From: Aurantiacibacter sediminis
GTDB taxonomy: Bacteria; Pseudomonadota; Alphaproteobacteria; Sphingomonadales; Sphingomonadaceae
Reading direction: 5' to 3'
Length of the DNA stretch: 64,000 bases
NCBI RefSeq assembly: GCF_016019885.1
Contig: NZ_JAEANY010000001.1
Location: 62,001 to 126,000 of the forward strand
The first letter of the stretch is position 1. Every line of letters begins with the position of its first letter. Under the pieces are notes generated by a model that had not been told where the DNA came from, made no database searches, and worked only from the letters and a program-made list of their open reading frames with translations. Shown here piece after piece: positions 40,951-50,428 of the stretch. A program made the position numbers and the translations under genes.

Positions 40951-42471
40951 ATGTCAGACGAAGATCTCCTTATCAAAACCGACGCGAAACCCGCCGATGG
41001 CGAGCCGAAAGGCCGCGCGCTTCCCGCCAATCTTGAGGCGGAAGCCGCCTTTATCGGCGCAGTCCTGATTGATAATCGCGTACTCGAAGAGCTGCCGGTG
41101 GAGCTTCAGGCCAAGCATTTCTACGCGCCGATCCACCAGCGGATTTTCGATCGCATACTGATCGGCGTCGAAAAGCAGATGGTCGTCACTCCGGTGACGC
41201 TCAAACCCTACTTCCAGGATGACGAGGGCCTCGCCGAACTGGGCGGCACCGCCTATCTTGCGCAGCTGACCGCCGACGGACAGGGCCTGCTCGCCCCGCG
41301 TGAAATGGCGCAGCAGATTTACGATCTGGCGCTTTTGCGCGAGCTGGTGAGCGTGGGTCGCGATCTGGTGGAAGGCGCGCTCGATACCTCCGAAGAGGTC
41401 GAGCCGATGAGGCAGATCGAAGGCGCAGAGGCGCGCCTCTTCCAAGTGGCCGAAGGGGCGACGAGCGAGAAAGCGGAAACCAATTTCCGCGCCGCCTCCA
41501 TGGAAGCGATCCGCATGGTCGAAGCCGCGATGAGCTCGGGCGGCGGGCTGTCTGGCAAGACAAGCGGCCTCGCCTCGCTAGACAGCAAAACGGCCGGCTT
41601 GCACAATTCGGACCTTGTGATCCTCGCCGGTCGCCCGGGAATGGGGAAAACCTCGCTCGCCACCAATATCGCCTTCAATTGCGCCGAAGAACATCTCAAC
41701 TGGATGCGCGATGGCGGGCCGCACAATTACGGCGCGCCGACAGCTTTTTTCAGCCTGGAAATGAGCGCCGACCAGTTGGCGACGCGTATCCTGGCAGAGC
41801 AGGCGGAGATCTCTTCGGAAGCGCTGCGCATGGGTAAGCTTTCAAAAGCTGAATTCCAGCAGCTTTCCTTTGCCGCGCAGCGTCTTGCCGAGCTGCCGCT
41901 ATTCATCGACGACACGCCTGCGCTGACCATTTCCGGCCTGCGCGCCCGCGCGCGGCGTTTGAAGCGGCGGCACGATATCGGGCTGATCGTGATCGATTAC
42001 CTGCAATTGCTCCAGGGCTCGGGCCGCGCGAATGACAACCGCGTGAACGAGATTTCCGAAATCAGCCGCGGCCTGAAAACCTTGGCCAAGGAATTGCAGG
42101 TTCCGGTGATCGCGCTGTCCCAGCTCAGCCGTGCGGTGGAGCAACGCGAGGACAAGCGCCCCATGCTCTCCGACCTGCGCGAATCAGGATCGATCGAGCA
42201 GGACGCCGATATGGTGTGGTTCATTTTCCGCGCCGAATATTACCACGAGGCGCTGCGCCCCGATGTCCCGACCGAAACCAGTTCGGAAGCCGACAAGGAG
42301 AAATACTCCGTCTGGGCCAGCCGAATGGAGGAGCTTGCCAATCGCGCGACGCTGATCGTCGCCAAGCAGCGTCACGGCTCCACCGGCAATGTCCCGCTGC
42401 ATTTCCAAGCCGAGTTCACCAAATTCACCTCGCCCAATATGAAGGATTATTCGGACTACGGGTTCGAGTGA
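40951..42471 (+). CDS. dnaB: Replicative DNA helicase DnaB
   Basis: 506 residues from the ATG giving MSDEDLLIKTDAK (ribosome site AATAAGG). Hexameric 5'-3' helicase of the replication fork. N-terminal DnaG-binding domain (NLEAEAAFIGAVLIDNR), then the RecA-like domain with Walker A LAGRPGMGKTSLATNI, Walker B LIVIDYLQLLQG, ALSQLSRAVEQR, and SDLRESGSIEQDAD. No intein. Slightly extended N-terminus. A standard single-copy gene. Confidence 0.97.
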   Translation: MSDEDLLIKTDAKPADGEPKGRALPANLEAEAAFIGAVLIDNRVLEELPVELQAKHFYAPIHQRIFDRILIGVEKQMVVTPVTLKPYFQDDEGLAELGGTAYLAQLTADGQGLLAPREMAQQIYDLALLRELVSVGRDLVEGALDTSEEVEPMRQIEGAEARLFQVAEGATSEKAETNFRAASMEAIRMVEAAMSSGGGLSGKTSGLASLDSKTAGLHNSDLVILAGRPGMGKTSLATNIAFNCAEEHLNWMRDGGPHNYGAPTAFFSLEMSADQLATRILAEQAEISSEALRMGKLSKAEFQQLSFAAQRLAELPLFIDDTPALTISGLRARARRLKRRHDIGLIVIDYLQLLQGSGRANDNRVNEISEISRGLKTLAKELQVPVIALSQLSRAVEQREDKRPMLSDLRESGSIEQDADMVWFIFRAEYYHEALRPDVPTETSSEADKEKYSVWASRMEELANRATLIVAKQRHGSTGNVPLHFQAEFTKFTSPNMKDYSDYGFE

Positions 42472-42494
42472 TCTCTGTGAAAAGCGCGCGAATT

Positions 42495-42536
42495 TGCGCC
42501 AGATCAAATCGCTGATAGTCTCAGCAGGGCATAGTC
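42495..42536 (+). promoter_or_regulatory. FNR/FixK-type box and promoter of the universal stress gene
   Basis: TTGCG-CCAG-ATCAA (42495-42508) matches the FNR/FixK dyad TTGAT-N4-ATCAA with a perfect right half. A -10-like CATAGT lies at 42531-42536; with a start at 42543 the box centre is at -41.5, the exact class II activator position, and the 5' leader would be 19 bases, carrying the AGGAGGAG ribosome site. Confidence 0.5.
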
Positions 42537-42561
42537 GACTCATCACAGGAGGAGATTTGTC

Positions 42562-43380
42562 ATGTCAGGCCCCATTATCGCCGGAACCGATTTCGGACCT
42601 CGTGCAGACCGCGCGATCGACCGTGCCATTGCGCTAGGTGAACAGCTTGGCCGCGAGGTGATCGTGTTTCACGCGCGCGATTTGCCTCCCTACTCTACCG
42701 ACGACGGCCATGATCTCGATGCGCAATTGCGCGAAGTCTTGCCGCGCGGCGCGCAGGGTGTGCAGTTCGCCTACAAAAGTGGCAGCCCGCCCCATGCTAT
42801 TGGCGAATATGCCGATGAGAAAAATGCGGAGCTGATCGTGCTGGGCGTGGCGCGACACAATTCGATTGGCGACTATTTCCTTGGCACTGCAGTAGACAAT
42901 TGCATCCGCCGCACGGATCTGCCGGTATTGGTGGTTAAGAAGCGGCCGCAGCGTGAATATGAAACGATCGCCATCGCCACCGATTTCTCCGAATTTTCCG
43001 TCAGGGCAGCGCGCTGGGCAGCGGAGATGTTTCCGGACGCAAAACTCCATCTGCTGCACGCTTTCCATGTGCCCTACGCTGCCTGGAATAACGCCGCCTA
43101 TGTCACCGAAGAAATCAGCGGCTATGCGCGCGAGAAGATGGATGAGTTCATGAAAGCACTGCCCGATGAAGTGCAAAGCCGTATCACGACCCATGTCGAA
43201 AAGGGTATGCTGACCAGCGCGATCAATACGCTGATCGCCCGTGAAGGCATTGATCTGGTCGTTCTCGGTTCGCACGGCGAAACGGGGTTTCGGCACGCAA
43301 CGATCGGCAGTCAGGCGAACAGCCTGCTGACCTCCAGCATAGCGGATACGGTGATTATCGGCCCCCGCGTCGCTGACTGA
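42562..43380 (+). CDS. Tandem universal stress protein (two UspA domains)
   Basis: 272 residues with two UspA domains (about 3-137 and 142-270). Second domain has the ATP-binding pattern GSHGETGFRHATIGSQANSLL with GS after nine residues; the first has a similar GVARHNSIGDYFLGTAVDN. Two-domain Usp proteins often appear under oxygen limitation or stasis in alphaproteobacteria, which agrees with the FNR-type box upstream. Strong ribosome site AGGAGGAG. Single-gene unit convergent with the phospholipase D-like gene. Confidence 0.93.
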   Translation: MSGPIIAGTDFGPRADRAIDRAIALGEQLGREVIVFHARDLPPYSTDDGHDLDAQLREVLPRGAQGVQFAYKSGSPPHAIGEYADEKNAELIVLGVARHNSIGDYFLGTAVDNCIRRTDLPVLVVKKRPQREYETIAIATDFSEFSVRAARWAAEMFPDAKLHLLHAFHVPYAAWNNAAYVTEEISGYAREKMDEFMKALPDEVQSRITTHVEKGMLTSAINTLIAREGIDLVVLGSHGETGFRHATIGSQANSLLTSSIADTVIIGPRVAD

Positions 43381-43393
43381 TAAGCGGGGGGCT

Positions 43394-44560
43394 TTACGGG
43401 TTGAGGCGCCGCGTCACCGTATAGTCGACCACCGATACGAGGCTCCAGCCGATCCAGCGTTTTAAGCGCTCCCATGAATTTGTGCGCTTGCTATGCAGTT
43501 CCGGTGTGATGTGTTCCGACACGTCCTGAAGCGTGTCGATATATTCACGAATGCGGTTCGCAAGATCCTCGTCCTCGATCCGGAACATCAATTCGAGATT
43601 GAGGCGGATCGAGCGGTGATCGAAATTGGCGCTGCCGAAGTAGGTGCAATCATCGACCACCAGCAGCTTCATATGCAGCTTGCTCGGCTGGAATTCATAA
43701 ATGTTTGCCCCTGCCTTCAGCAGCTTGCCATAGGTTGAGCGCGCGGCGGCGATGGTGGCAGAATTGTCTGATTTCGCTGCCATCACAAGATTCACTTCCC
43801 CGCGCTTGGCAAGCTTGCGGATTAGGCGCCGATAGCTGCGCGGCGGCGAGAAATAGGCCATCACCATGTCGAGCCGCTTGGCATCGTTGAAATCGCGCTT
43901 GATGTAATTTTCCCAGTTACTGGGCACGCGTGTAGGGCCGCCGACAAGAAGCTGAACCGGGCCATCGCCCGGCTCCCAATCACGCACCATTTTACGCACC
44001 GCGCGGTAATGTGCGTCGTCATCACTCGCCCAGTCTCGAATCTGCGCAAACCATTCGCGTAATTTATCGACAATCGGCCCGCGCAGAAGGACGCCGAGAT
44101 CGGTCCAGCCATTCTCTTCCGGCGGCTTGAAATAGTTTTCCGACACGTTGAATCCGCCGACAATCGCGCTTTCTTCATCGGCGATACACATCTTCTGGTG
44201 GTTGCGGATCAGGTACCGGCGCGTGGCCTTTGGATTGAAGAAGCAAAAACTGCCCCCGGCATCGACGATGGGCTGGAAAAACTTCTTCTCCGCATCGGTG
44301 CCGAAGCGGTCGACAATCAGCGTGACTTCGACCCCGCGCTCCGCCGCCGAGACCAGTGCATCGCGCACCGGGCCGCCTGCGGCGTCATCCTGAAACATAT
44401 AGTAAAACACTTCCAGCTTGTGCTTCGCATCGCTGATGAAAGCGAGAAGCGCGACGTAGCGATGGGCGCCGTCCGGCATGAAAGTGAGCGTGTGGCCTTG
44501 CGCCTCTACCGTGAAGGGTTCGGGGAAATCATGCTGGCAGGCATCGGGCTCGGCGTACAT
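43394..44560 (-). CDS. Phospholipase D-like (cardiolipin synthase family) protein
   Basis: 388 residues from the ATG giving [15 protein letters not shown], placed after AAGGACCACCT; the frame stays open 13 codons upstream. Two HKD motifs, [19 protein letters not shown] and [20 protein letters not shown], with the spacing of ClsA/ClsC-type synthases. N-terminal membrane helices of ClsA are absent, so it resembles ClsB/ClsC-like soluble or peripheral enzymes. The reaction is probably transfer between phosphatidyl groups, cardiolipin being the likeliest product. Confidence 0.88.
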   Translation of the reverse strand: MYAEPDACQHDFPEPFTVEAQGHTLTFMPDGAHRYVALLAFISDAKHKLEVFYYMFQDDAAGGPVRDALVSAAERGVEVTLIVDRFGTDAEKKFFQPIVDAGGSFCFFNPKATRRYLIRNHQKMCIADEESAIVGGFNVSENYFKPPEENGWTDLGVLLRGPIVDKLREWFAQIRDWASDDDAHYRAVRKMVRDWEPGDGPVQLLVGGPTRVPSNWENYIKRDFNDAKRLDMVMAYFSPPRSYRRLIRKLAKRGEVNLVMAAKSDNSATIAAARSTYGKLLKAGANIYEFQPSKLHMKLLVVDDCTYFGSANFDHRSIRLNLELMFRIEDEDLANRIREYIDTLQDVSEHITPELHSKRTNSWERLKRWIGWSLVSVVDYTVTRRLNP

Positions 44561-44620
44561 AGGTGGTCCTTCAATGGCCTTTGGCGGGAACTGGGCCACC
44601 GCTGCCTCTACGCAAAGACC

Positions 44621-44649
44621 TTGACCCTTGTTCCCTCACCGCCTATTTG
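44621..44649 (+). promoter_or_regulatory. Candidate promoter of rpoZ
   Basis: TTGACC at 44621-44626, a 17-base spacer and TATTTG at 44644-44649. Transcription would begin near 44656 and leave a leader of about 31 bases. Confidence 0.5.
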
Positions 44650-44686
44650 CGGCTCTTTCCGACAACACCAGAATATCGGAGTGCCC

Positions 44687-45031
44687 ATGGCGCGCGTTAC
44701 AGTCGAAGATTGCGTCGACAAAGTTCCAAATCGTTTTGACCTCGTCCTGCTGGCCGCACAGCGTGCGCGAGAGATTTCGGGCGGTGCCGAAATCACCCTC
44801 GATCGCGATCGTGACAAGAACCCGGTTGTGGCCCTGCGCGAAATCGCCGAGCAAACGGTGAAGCCGAAGCACCTGAACGAATCGCTGGTGCAGTCGCTGC
44901 AGCAGATCCTGCCGGATGATGAAGACGAGGCCGATGATGTCGGTTCGCTCAGCCAGTCGGCAGAGGCCATGCGCCTTTCCGCTGCCGCGCCGACCCGTTC
45001 GACGTCGATCGGTGCCGATTACGACGGCTGA
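44687..45031 (+). CDS. rpoZ: RNA polymerase omega subunit
   Basis: 114 residues. Omega stabilises the beta-prime subunit. Opens [20 protein letters not shown], then [12 protein letters not shown] and the helical block [14 protein letters not shown]; the acidic C-terminal tail ([11 protein letters not shown]) is typical of alphaproteobacteria. In many genomes spoT follows, but here a terminator and an unrelated convergent gene do. Ribosome site CGGAG. Confidence 0.95.
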   Translation: MARVTVEDCVDKVPNRFDLVLLAAQRAREISGGAEITLDRDRDKNPVVALREIAEQTVKPKHLNESLVQSLQQILPDDEDEADDVGSLSQSAEAMRLSAAAPTRSTSIGADYDG

Positions 45032-45057
45032 TCTTTTCGGATCATGCGATAAGCATA

Positions 45058-45090
45058 AAGGGGCCGCGCCTTCGGGTTGCGGCCCTTTTT
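45058..45090 (+). terminator. Intrinsic terminator of rpoZ
   Basis: GGGCCGC pairs with GCGGCCC around an eleven-base loop, five T follow, then a second T run. The convergent sterol-desaturase gene ends 5 bases later and may use it too. Confidence 0.85.
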
Positions 45091-45094
45091 GTTT

Positions 45095-45916
45095 TTAGCG
45101 GCGGGTGAAAGGTAGCCAGAGGCTGAAGCCGAGGCGCGATGTCTGATCGCCTTCCCATTCCTTCAGCCCGATGGTCATGCCGCGCTGACCCTCTCGTCCG
45201 CTCGCGACATAGGTGCCGAACAGCCTGTCCCATAGAGTTAGGACAGTGCCGTAATTGCTGTTCGTCTCCACTTCGCGATCTGAATGGTGGATGCGGTGCA
45301 TGCTGGGTGTGACGAGCAGTTTGCGAACTCCGCGATCCCAGCGCTCGGGCAATGCGAAGTTTGCATGGGTGAATAGGGTGGCGACAGCAAAGCCGACCTC
45401 GAAAACGAAAACCGCCAGCGCCGGCGCACCGAGCGCAATGACCACCCCCATCTTCCAGAGCATCGACAGGACAATTTCGACCGGATGGAAACGCGCAGCC
45501 GTGGTCACGTCAAAATCGCGATCGCTGTGATGGACGCGGTGGAGCCGCCAGAGCAGCGGCACGCGGTGCGTCGCCCAATGCTGCAGGTAGAGTGCCAGAT
45601 CGAGCAACAGCAATGTCGCGACAAAGGCCAGCCAGTATGGCGCAGCGATCGTGTTGAAAAGGCCCCAGCCCGCTTCTGCCGCCCACAGCGCTCCGCCGAC
45701 CATCGCCAGCGGGAAAACCAGGCGGATCAGCAGCGTATCGAGCGCAAAGAGGGATAGATTGGTGAACCAGCGGCGCGGTTGTGATTGCTCACGATCCCGC
45801 ACCGGCAACAGCCACTCGGCGAGAGCCAGCACCGCAAAAGCGATTGCCATGATGGCAAGGCCGATGGTGGGCGAGATACTGTCTGTGCCGGGCATAGCCG
45901 CAATGTGGTCTGTCAT
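45095..45916 (-). CDS. Sterol desaturase/fatty acid hydroxylase family protein
   Basis: 273 residues from the ATG giving MTDHIAAMPGTD (ribosome site AAAGG). Four or five membrane helices and the diiron histidine boxes QHWATHR, HRVHHSD and, after about 75 residues, HRIHHSD. Members hydroxylate or desaturate lipids such as carotenoids, fatty acids or hopanoids. Without neighbours from a lipid pathway I cannot name the substrate; carotenoid or fatty-acid modification is plausible in this bacterial group. Confidence 0.9.
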   Translation of the reverse strand: MTDHIAAMPGTDSISPTIGLAIMAIAFAVLALAEWLLPVRDREQSQPRRWFTNLSLFALDTLLIRLVFPLAMVGGALWAAEAGWGLFNTIAAPYWLAFVATLLLLDLALYLQHWATHRVPLLWRLHRVHHSDRDFDVTTAARFHPVEIVLSMLWKMGVVIALGAPALAVFVFEVGFAVATLFTHANFALPERWDRGVRKLLVTPSMHRIHHSDREVETNSNYGTVLTLWDRLFGTYVASGREGQRGMTIGLKEWEGDQTSRLGFSLWLPFTRR

Positions 45917-45940
45917 CGCGCCTTTCACAAGAAGGGCCGA

Positions 45941-45968
45941 TTGTGTCTCGCTCCGCGCTGCCTATAGT
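45941..45968 (+). promoter_or_regulatory. Candidate promoter of the DUF3667 gene
   Basis: TTGTGT at 45941-45946, 16-base spacer, TATAGT at 45963-45968; start codon at 45996. It overlaps the divergent start region of the sterol-desaturase family gene. Confidence 0.45.
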
Positions 45969-45995
45969 GGGCAGTGACCAGGGACGGGGATCAGC

Positions 45996-47150
45996 ATGAG
46001 CGACATTCTGGGCGGTATCGGCAGCGTGGTGGAGGGCGGATTGTTTTCGCGCGCGCTCGAGCCTGATTCCGGAGCCAAACTGCCGCATCCCGATCAGCCC
46101 GATGCCTGCAAGAATTGCGGTACGCCGCTCACTGGTGCCTATTGCCACGCCTGCGGGCAGCGCGGACACGTGCACCGCACAATCGGTGCTTTCCTGCACG
46201 AGCTTGTGCATGGCGCGCTGCATTTCGAAGGCAAGTTCTGGCGCACTCTGCCTCTGCTGATTTTCAGGCCGGGCCAGCTGACGCGCCGCTATATTGAAGG
46301 CCAGCGGGCGCGCTTCGTATCACCCATGGCGCTGTTCCTGTTCACGGTCTTCCTGATGTTCGCCGTGTTTCAAGTGGCTGGCCTCTCCACCTCCTCACTC
46401 GATCTCGATGATCCGCGCAGAGTATGGAATACGGAAATCGCCCTTCAGGATGTGACCGACAATCTGGAGCGGGCGCGTGAGGAGCGCGACACGACTGCGC
46501 GCAATCTCGAAGAAGCGCGCGCCGAGGATCCGAATAGTGCGCTTACTGCTCGTCTTCAAGACGAACTCGCTCAGGCCGACGCAGACATAGCGAACCTTGA
46601 AGCGGGGCAGGAGCAGCTCAGAGACATCGCATCCGAAATTGAAGGGGGCATTGAGCCGAGCCAATCTCTCCCTGAAAGCATGGTGCAGGTCGAAACAGAA
46701 GAGAGCGAGATGACGGGCGTCGATTTCCTTGACGAAGGGCTGCTCGCCAAGTGGAATGAGAACCCTGGGCTCATGCTCTATAAATTGCAGGCCAATGCTT
46801 ACAAATTCAGCTGGCTTCTGATTCCCATTTCGATCCCATTCGTCTGGTTGCTATTCTTCTGGAAGCGGCGCTTCAAAGCTTACGATCACGCGATTTTCAT
46901 CACCTATTCGCTCAGCTTCGTGACGCTGTTGTTTATCATCCTATCGGTGCTGGGAGTCGCCGGTTTCGGCCAAGCAGCGTGGCTTTTGCCAATGTTCGTG
47001 ATCCCGCCAATCCACCTCTACAAGCAGCTGCGTCACGCCTATGAGCTCAGCCGCTTTAGTGCGTTCTGGCGGCTCATGGTGCTCAGCATTTTCATCTGGA
47101 TAGTGATCATACTGTTCGTCCAATTGCTGCTAATGCTGGGCGCTTATTAG
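45996..47150 (+). CDS. DUF3667 membrane protein with zinc ribbon
   Basis: 384 residues. N-terminal zinc ribbon CKNCGTPLTGAYCHACGQ (CxxC-x8-CxxC), then a helix-rich membrane-associated DUF3667 domain, a coiled-coil Glu/Arg/Ala insert of about 70 residues (about 145-215, with LERAREERDTTARNLEEA) and four hydrophobic helices. The family is uncharacterised. The coiled coil is longer than the short linker I would expect. Start supported by a promoter and the context GGGACGGGGATCAGC. Confidence 0.88.
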   Translation: MSDILGGIGSVVEGGLFSRALEPDSGAKLPHPDQPDACKNCGTPLTGAYCHACGQRGHVHRTIGAFLHELVHGALHFEGKFWRTLPLLIFRPGQLTRRYIEGQRARFVSPMALFLFTVFLMFAVFQVAGLSTSSLDLDDPRRVWNTEIALQDVTDNLERAREERDTTARNLEEARAEDPNSALTARLQDELAQADADIANLEAGQEQLRDIASEIEGGIEPSQSLPESMVQVETEESEMTGVDFLDEGLLAKWNENPGLMLYKLQANAYKFSWLLIPISIPFVWLLFFWKRRFKAYDHAIFITYSLSFVTLLFIILSVLGVAGFGQAAWLLPMFVIPPIHLYKQLRHAYELSRFSAFWRLMVLSIFIWIVIILFVQLLLMLGAY

Positions 47151-47156
47151 CCTCGC

Positions 47157-47390
47157 TCAGCTGCCGCGCCCGGTCGCGTCCTGCAATTCGTCAATCCGCT
47201 TGGATGCTTCTGCCTTGGTCAGCGACGTGTCGTAAGCATCGGGCTGGCCGGCCTCTTCGCTCAGCGTCTTGAGATAGCTCGCCTGCGCGCCGGTCATGCG
47301 CTCATCGCCTGTCGTCCAGTTCTCGGGCGCCTTTTCGGCATTCGATACCGGATCGCTTTTCGGGGCTTCATTGGGTGAAGGTGCAGTCAT
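47157..47390 (-). CDS. DUF3072 domain protein
   Basis: 77 residues, acidic and soluble. The domain motif is GAQASYLKTLSEEAGQPDAY followed by LTKAEASKRIDELQ. An N-terminal low-complexity segment (APSPNEAPKSDPVSNAEKAP) precedes it. DUF3072 is a short helical domain found with other small proteins of no known role. Convergent with DUF3667 and divided by six bases; upstream lies the small lipoprotein gene, 87 bases away. Confidence 0.88.
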   Translation of the reverse strand: MTAPSPNEAPKSDPVSNAEKAPENWTTGDERMTGAQASYLKTLSEEAGQPDAYDTSLTKAEASKRIDELQDATGRGS

Positions 47391-47477
47391 GATTGTCTCC
47401 TTTCCCGAATAACGTGTAAGTTCACGGTTTGTTCCGCGGACCGTCTGCCCACTGTTATTGCGGCAGACGGGTCGCGA

Positions 47478-47762
47478 CTATTCTTGGATATTATCGCCCG
47501 TAATCGGAGCCGGGCCTGGTTCTTCTTCGTCGCCTTCGCGTAGCTCATCGGCTAGGTTCGATGCGCCTTCAGCAACCGCTTCGGAAGCGTCGATCGCGCC
47601 CTCTTCGATCGCTTCGCCAGCGACCTCGGCGTTCGCAGCGGCATCTTCAGCGGCCATATCTGCCGTTCGCGCTGCGTCGTTTTCAGTCTGCTCGGAACAG
47701 GCGGCAAGGCCGAAACATGTGACCGATGCGGCGAAAAGGGTGGTGGCGATGGCGGTTTTCAT
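47478..47762 (-). CDS. Small acidic lipoprotein, unknown
   Basis: 94 residues. Signal and lipobox MKTAIATTLFAASVTCFGLA then AC at the lipobox; the mature chain is Ala/Glu/Asp-rich and low in complexity (EVAGEAIEEGAIDASEAVAE), probably a long acidic helix. Ribosome site CGGAG eight bases before the ATG. No family recognised; entericidin-like or periplasmic structural lipoproteins have this composition. Confidence 0.7.
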   Translation of the reverse strand: MKTAIATTLFAASVTCFGLAACSEQTENDAARTADMAAEDAAANAEVAGEAIEEGAIDASEAVAEGASNLADELREGDEEEPGPAPITGDNIQE

Positions 47763-47837
47763 TACTCGTACTCCGGAATGTTCTTTGGATTTTAAACCCC
47801 TGAGAACAATGAGTGTTCCGATAACACTTCGCACATG

Positions 47838-47868
47838 CGAAAAGGGCGGCGCATCGCTGCACCGCCCT
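47838..47868 (-). terminator. Intrinsic terminator of ftsH
   Basis: GGGCGGTGCA-GCGA-TGCGCCGCCC ten-base stem with one wobble pair, followed by four T on the minus strand. Confidence 0.88.
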
Positions 47869-47899
47869 TCGCGTGTTTCAAAAGCTGTAGGAAAGCACT

Positions 47900-49846
47900 T
47901 TACGCGCCTTCGGGTGCCTCGCCGCCGCCAAAGCGCTTGCCAGCCTTGGGGATGGAGGAGCCATGCGTCGGCTGCTGGATGACGGGGCCGCTCGGCGCAT
48001 CGGGCCGGTCGATCTTGCCGTTTTCCATCAGCTGCGTGATCTCGTCACCGGTCAGCGTTTCGTATTCGAGCAGCGCCTGGGCGAGCAAGTGGAGCTTGTC
48101 CTCCTGTTCGGTCAGCACGTCGGTGGCGCGCTTGAGGCCGCTTTCGACGAGGTCCTTTATCTCCGCATCAATCAGCTTGTTGGTGTCGGCACCAGCCATC
48201 GTGCGGCTGGACTGACCCATGCCGAGATAGCCTTCCTGGCTCTGCTCATACATCAGCGGGCCGAGCTTGTCCGACATGCCCCATTTGGTGACCATGTTCT
48301 TGGCCAGATCGGTAGCATATTGGATATCGCCCGACGCGCCGCTCGAGACTTTGTCATGGCCGAAGATGATCTCTTCAGCGACACGGCCACCCATGGCGAC
48401 CGCCAGGTTCGCGTGCATCTTGTCACGGTGATAGGAGTAATTGTCCCGCTCCGGGAGGCGCATCACCATGCCCAGCGCGCGGCCGCGCGGGATGATGGTA
48501 GCCTTATGGATCGGGTCCGATGCCGGCTCGTTCAGCGAGACGAGCGCATGGCCAGCCTCGTGATAGGCTGTCATCTTCTTCTCGTCCTCGGTCATAACCA
48601 TGGACTTGCGCTCGGTGCCCATCATCACCTTGTCCTTGGCGTCCTCGAACTCCTGCATGGCGACAAGGCGCTTGTTGCGGCGCGCGGCCAGCAAGGCGGC
48701 TTCGTTGACGAGGTTGGCAAGGTCAGCGCCAGAGAAGCCCGGCGTACCGCGCGCAATGGTACGCGGGTTCACATCAGGCGCCAGCGGAACCTTCTTCATG
48801 TGCACGGCGAGGATCTTCTCGCGGCCATCGATATCGGGAACCGGCACCACAACCTGGCGATCGAAACGTCCCGGGCGCAGCAGCGCCGGATCGAGCACGT
48901 CGGGACGGTTGGTGGCGGCGATGATGATGATGCCTTCATTGGCTTCAAAGCCATCCATTTCGACCAACAGCTGGTTCAGCGTCTGCTCGCGCTCATCATT
49001 GGAATTGCCGATACCGTTGCCGCGATGGCGACCCACGGCATCGATTTCGTCAATGAAGACGATGCACGGCGCGTTCTTCTTCGCCTGTTCGAACATGTCG
49101 CGCACGCGGCTTGCGCCCACGCCCACGAACATCTCAACAAAGTCGGAACCCGAAATGGTGAAGAAGGGCACACGCGCTTCGCCTGCAATCGCGCGGGCGA
49201 GCAGCGTCTTACCCGTACCGGGAGAGCCGACCAGCAGCGCACCCTTGGGAATTTGTCCGCCAAGCTTGGAGAAGCGCTGCGGATCCTTCAGGAATTCGAC
49301 GATTTCCTGCAGCTCTTCGCGCGCTTCATCGATGCCGGCCACGTCTTCGAATGTCACACGGCCCTGCTTTTCAGTCAGCAGCTTGGCCTTGGATTTGCCA
49401 AAGCCCATCGCGCCGCCTGCACCGCCGCCCTTTTGCACCTGGCGCAGCGCGAAGAAGGCAATGCCGAGAATGAGGAGGAATGGCAGCGAGTTGATCAGCA
49501 CGACCCAGAACAGGCTCATCTGCTCAGCCTGCTCGCCCGTATAGCTCACGCCAGCTTCTTCCAGCTGTTCGATCAGCTGGGGATCTTGGGGCGGCGGCAC
49601 GGTGGAGAATGTCTGATCGTTACCCAGCGTACCGGTGATGCGGCCTTCAGACAGCACAACCGATTCGACGCTGCCTTCGGCCACGCGGTTCTTGAAGTCC
49701 GAATAGGGGATCTGCGAGCCCGGCGCTTCGCGGTCTCCGCTGAACATCGAAACGGTCAGCAACAGGGCGAGGAAGATACCACCCCATACGAAGAGGCTCT
49801 TCATCCAAGGGTTGGGTTGGTTTTCGGGTTCGCGATTCTCATCCAT
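47900..49846 (-). CDS. ftsH: FtsH, ATP-dependent membrane zinc metalloprotease
   Basis: 648 residues from the ATG giving [19 protein letters not shown]; an in-frame ATG four codons earlier is the alternative. Hexameric AAA+ protease degrading unassembled membrane proteins and regulators. Helix 1 ([19 protein letters not shown]), periplasmic domain, helix 2, AAA domain with Walker [12 protein letters not shown], Walker [12 protein letters not shown] and SRH, then the zinc site [12 protein letters not shown]. Its upstream region has a sigma-32-like CTTGTC at 49896-49901 and CCTACATT at 49873-49880, 15 bases apart (weak). tilS, the usual partner, is not next to it. Confidence 0.95.
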   Translation of the reverse strand: MDENREPENQPNPWMKSLFVWGGIFLALLLTVSMFSGDREAPGSQIPYSDFKNRVAEGSVESVVLSEGRITGTLGNDQTFSTVPPPQDPQLIEQLEEAGVSYTGEQAEQMSLFWVVLINSLPFLLILGIAFFALRQVQKGGGAGGAMGFGKSKAKLLTEKQGRVTFEDVAGIDEAREELQEIVEFLKDPQRFSKLGGQIPKGALLVGSPGTGKTLLARAIAGEARVPFFTISGSDFVEMFVGVGASRVRDMFEQAKKNAPCIVFIDEIDAVGRHRGNGIGNSNDEREQTLNQLLVEMDGFEANEGIIIIAATNRPDVLDPALLRPGRFDRQVVVPVPDIDGREKILAVHMKKVPLAPDVNPRTIARGTPGFSGADLANLVNEAALLAARRNKRLVAMQEFEDAKDKVMMGTERKSMVMTEDEKKMTAYHEAGHALVSLNEPASDPIHKATIIPRGRALGMVMRLPERDNYSYHRDKMHANLAVAMGGRVAEEIIFGHDKVSSGASGDIQYATDLAKNMVTKWGMSDKLGPLMYEQSQEGYLGMGQSSRTMAGADTNKLIDAEIKDLVESGLKRATDVLTEQEDKLHLLAQALLEYETLTGDEITQLMENGKIDRPDAPSGPVIQQPTHGSSIPKAGKRFGGGEAPEGA

Positions 49847-50233
49847 GCTCAGGGGCATCCTTTCGTCCAGACAATGTAGGCCTGCCGGAGTGAATGACAA
49901 GATAACGGCGATACCGCTTTTGGGGCGGGATTTCCGATCGGTGTGAGCGGGATGACGAATGGCGGGGGTGTGACAGGTGTGACAGTGTCCTGGCGCAATT
50001 AGTCGCCGATTGCGCAAAGCGGCGGAAAACCAAGGTTTCGAACCACAAATTGAAGCGCGCAGTGACATGTCGCCTGCCTGCGCTACAGGACTGCTTGTAG
50101 GAAAGCGGAATTCGCTGGCGCCACCCGGCACATAATATTCGCAGGTCAAGCAACCCAATCCTTTTGACAAGGTCGCTTGACAAAATCCGAATCGATGTCT
50201 AGGAACCTTTACATCACTTCAAGGGAGCTTGAC
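49847..50233. other. Divergent control region between ftsH and the membrane-protein/XRE operon
   Basis: 387 bases without a gene. On the ftsH side there is a possible heat-shock type promoter (see ftsH) and a GGGATGACGAA fragment resembling one arm of the repeat at 59298. On the other side three copies of TTGACA occur at 50164, 50177 and 50229, the middle one with a TAGGAA at 17 bases. The middle part (CAGGTGTGACAGTG) has a small direct repeat GTGACA. Confidence 0.5.
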
Positions 50234-50234
50234 A
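50164..50234 (+). promoter_or_regulatory. TTGACA triplet and candidate promoter of the XRE operon
   Basis: TTGACAA at 50164-50170 and again at 50177-50183 (13 bases apart), and TTGACA at 50229-50234 touching the first ATG. The second copy with TAGGAA at 50200-50205 makes a -35/-10 pair with a 17-base spacer. Repeats around a promoter, one of them on the start codon, are where an autoregulator encoded by the operon would bind. Confidence 0.4.
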
Positions 50235-50428
50235 TGAGCACCATTCAAAAATCGCTTTTATGGGCCGCCGCCATCATCATCTTTGCGCTGATCGGTGCTT
50301 TCGGCCCGGTGGAGAACGACACCTTCAAGTCCATGTTCTTCATGCTGCCAGTGCTCGCATGGGCAACCATCGGACAGCGGCGTAGCTGCCTGCCCTGCCC
50401 GATTTCCAGAACGGGAGAAAAATCATGA
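50234..50428 (+). CDS. Small two-helix membrane protein of the XRE operon
   Basis: 64 residues after the ribosome site GGGAGCTTGAC. Two hydrophobic helices (SLLWAAAIIIFALIGAF and SMFFMLPVLAWATIG) and a short C-terminal tail with a CLPC motif (RRSCLPCPISR). No family recognised. Its stop overlaps the next ATG (ATGA). It is the first gene of a coupled set of four, so it likely belongs to the same function. Confidence 0.7.
   Translation: MSTIQKSLLWAAAIIIFALIGAFGPVENDTFKSMFFMLPVLAWATIGQRRSCLPCPISRTGEKS

Noticed and set aside
47963-49879. An open frame of 638 codons on the plus strand opposite ftsH
   Set aside because: The opposite strand is a clear, complete ftsH. The antisense frame is a by-product of GC-biased third positions and has no ribosome site, domain or sensible composition. 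The same holds for long frames opposite ubiB (11183-12883), dnaA (15435-16844) and murJ (2195-3592).
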